From NCBI GenBank assembly GCA_965224785.1, contig OZ245062.1:2480001-2544000 (forward strand): 64,000 nt of DNA, read 5' to 3'. The notes beneath the pieces were generated by a model. The model saw only the letters and a program-made list of their open reading frames with translations, had not been told where the DNA came from and made no database searches. The DNA comes from JALSNL01 sp036479585. GTDB taxonomy: Bacteria > Bacteroidota > Ignavibacteria > Ignavibacteriales > Melioribacteraceae. The position numbers and the translations under genes were made by a program. Below, piece by piece: positions 62,396 through 64,000 of the stretch; position 1 is the first letter of the stretch; the number at the start of each line of letters is the position of its first letter.

Positions 62396-63982
62396 CTACA
62401 TTAAAACAATTATTTTACCAAATAATGGTTCATCGTTACCAATATCAATTCTATAAAAATAAACTCCGTTGGGAACTATATTATTATTTTCATCTTTCCC
62501 ATTCCAGTTTTCAAAATTTTCAGCATCACTAGCTCTAGTGATATTTTGGACTACAGTTTTAACTAAATTCATTCCAAAATCAAAAATTCTTAATGAAACA
62601 TTCTTATTGCCAGCTTTAAAGCTATACTTTATTTTAATTGGTTCACTATCCGGAGAAAATGGATTTGGAAATGCAATAGCTTCAGATGAAGAAGAAATTT
62701 CTGGTGAAGAAATATAAACTTTCCATTTACCATTCCAATGACTTCCATCTTCTGATAGTTTTGCCAAGCCATCATCAGAACCAAGCCAAATATTATATCT
62801 ATTATCTTCATTCTCATTTACTCCAACAACAAAAAATGTATTTGTTAAAATCTTCAAGTTTGTTTCACTATCCTCTATTGGTGGATTTTTAATCCAAGTA
62901 ACCCCATTGTTGTTACTTCTGTAAACGCCTTTGTCTGTTGGAAGAAAAACCTCTGCCCCAAGCGGAGAATGTTTATGTCCGTGAAAATATATTTTTTCAT
63001 CTCTTAAATAATTTGTCCAATTATTTCCACCATCATCCGATTTGCTTACTCCAAAGAATTCCGTTTCTCCGTTTGCTTTCCAAGTGGAAGCCCAAATTGT
63101 TTTGCTAATTGTATCTCTGGTAATATCAATTACCCAATTTCCGCTAATAGAGTTTTGCTGATTTTGATGATTAAACTTTTCCCAACTAATTCCGCCATCA
63201 ATAGATTTATTAAGACCTCCAGCTGTACCACAGTAAACGATAGACTCATCAATGCCAAGAACTGAGAATCCTAAGTGATTTAGATTTTCATCATCGCCAA
63301 ATTTACCTCTTACACCTTGCAAGGCAAAAGTTAAACTATCCGTTGGTTTAATTGATGAAAGATTATCCGGAGGAAGAATAACTCGGTGCCATTTTCGTTC
63401 GGGATTTAGTTGTAAACTATCTATATAATTCCACCTAATTCCACCAGCCCAAGAAGCAATCCAAACTTTGTTGGGAGTGAAAGAAATATCCCAAATAATA
63501 TTTTGTTGAGCAACAACAACAGGCAAAGCCCTTATTGTATTGATGCCATAGGTTAGCAATGAATCTCCAGAACCATCAACTGATTGGGGAACCGTTATCC
63601 AAGTTTCTCCACCATCGTTTGAGAACCTTATCCCAGAACCAGTATCGACACTCTTATCACTTATTATTTCATCGTGTCCAGTTGCAGCCCAAATAATTCC
63701 ATTATAATAACCCAAAGCTGAAATTGATTCTTCTCCAAAAGCTTCTGTTTGATAAAAGTCTTTCCAACTTTCTCCATTGTCATAAGAAACACTAACTCCT
63801 TTAGAAGTTCCTAGCCAAATTGTATCTCCTATCGTAACAATCTTTGAGATTGAATTACTAAGTGGAGTTTTATTGGCTGTCTTGCTTAAAGAAGTTTTAC
63901 CTAAAGAAAATTGTGTAGGTACAGTTTGCCCAATGATGGCAGTACTGATAAAAAATAAAAATGTTAAAAAGATTTTTTTCAT
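62396..63982 (-). CDS. Secreted beta-propeller protein with C-terminal FlgD/T9SS-type domain
   Basis: 528 aa. Signal peptide ending IIGQ. Residues ~45-425 are propeller/BNR-like blades (SVSYDNGESWKDF, IRFSNDGGETWITV, LNKSIDGGISWEKF, SKSDDGGNNWTNY). The last ~90 residues, AFPNPFSPDSEP...LRIFDFGMNLVKTV...WNGKDENNNIVPNGVYFYRI, form a FlgD-Ig-like/type A sorting domain recognised by type IX secretion. It is thus probably exported across the outer membrane and surface-attached. Function unknown. The start lies 18 bp from the window edge. Confidence 0.86.
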   Translation of the reverse strand: MKKIFLTFLFFISTAIIGQTVPTQFSLGKTSLSKTANKTPLSNSISKIVTIGDTIWLGTSKGVSVSYDNGESWKDFYQTEAFGEESISALGYYNGIIWAATGHDEIISDKSVDTGSGIRFSNDGGETWITVPQSVDGSGDSLLTYGINTIRALPVVVAQQNIIWDISFTPNKVWIASWAGGIRWNYIDSLQLNPERKWHRVILPPDNLSSIKPTDSLTFALQGVRGKFGDDENLNHLGFSVLGIDESIVYCGTAGGLNKSIDGGISWEKFNHQNQQNSISGNWVIDITRDTISKTIWASTWKANGETEFFGVSKSDDGGNNWTNYLRDEKIYFHGHKHSPLGAEVFLPTDKGVYRSNNNGVTWIKNPPIEDSETNLKILTNTFFVVGVNENEDNRYNIWLGSDDGLAKLSEDGSHWNGKWKVYISSPEISSSSEAIAFPNPFSPDSEPIKIKYSFKAGNKNVSLRIFDFGMNLVKTVVQNITRASDAENFENWNGKDENNNIVPNGVYFYRIDIGNDEPLFGKIIVLM

Positions 63983-64000
63983 AATTACAAAATTTCTATG

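Overview
The window is AT-rich DNA from a member of the Bacteroidota/Ignavibacteria/Chlorobi group. The lineage signs are two PorV/PorQ-family proteins, a secreted protein ending in a T9SS/FlgD-type domain, a TonB receptor with a DUF4249 partner lipoprotein, PEGA and two-component-regulator propeller lipoproteins, and four secreted proteins with the Fibrobacter succinogenes major paralogous (FISUMP) domain. Ignavibacteria is my best guess. No rRNA or other phylogenetic marker is present to prove it.

Layout. 1-2.8 kb (minus): a Rieske-fused FMN glutamate-synthase-like protein, cut by the window edge, with an aldehyde dehydrogenase. 3-7.3 kb: a degenerate Fic fragment, a papain-like peptidase with a FISUMP tail, and a long AT-rich gap. 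7.7-12 kb (minus): ftsX, two lipoproteins, a methyltransferase, recR and ybaB. 12-16.6 kb (plus): psd-pssA-purS-purQ, tatA, gatA and a small zinc-ribbon protein. 16.7-22.4 kb: nitroreductase, sucD, a toxin-antitoxin pair, ndk, Nudix, NamZ/DUF1343 and a lipoprotein. 22.6-27.3 kb: a TonB receptor / DUF4249 / PEGA-propeller operon. 27.4-30.7 kb: an accessory island with an AIPR phage-defence gene and a propeller lipoprotein, bounded by large attC-like palindromes. 30.7-34.6 kb (minus): nfeD, speB, yajC, tgt. 34.8-43.5 kb: three FISUMP genes, a frameshifted DUF4143 ATPase and a TlpA-like protein. 43.6-44.4 kb: tRNA-Glu and a WG-repeat protein. 44.6-56.4 kb (minus): a complete branched-chain amino-acid cluster ilvD-ilvB-ilvH-ilvC-leuB-leuA-leuC-leuD-cimA. 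56.8-64 kb (minus): SRP RNA, two glycosyltransferases, a FemAB-like acyltransferase, two PorV/PorQ proteins and a T9SS-type secreted protein.

The main discovery is upstream of ilvD. A 50-codon ORF (56471-56623, minus) sits 7 nt after a consensus TTGACA-N17-TATTAT promoter. Of its last 18 residues, 14 are Ile, Leu or Val, read partly through C-ending codons (CTC, GTC, ATC) that look unusual in this AT-rich DNA. It looks like an ilv/leu attenuator leader peptide. Downstream, a 10-bp inverted repeat covers the ilvD GTG start codon. I know of no described attenuator of this kind in this lineage, but I could not search.

Other candidate RNA switches lie before two FISUMP genes: a perfect 9-bp stem sequesters the ribosome-binding site at 39.66 kb, and two mutually exclusive pairings lie before the gene at 36.27 kb. 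Several families of short palindromic repeats are scattered between genes. One copy supplies the stop codon of a coding gene, and others sit inside the branched-chain cluster.
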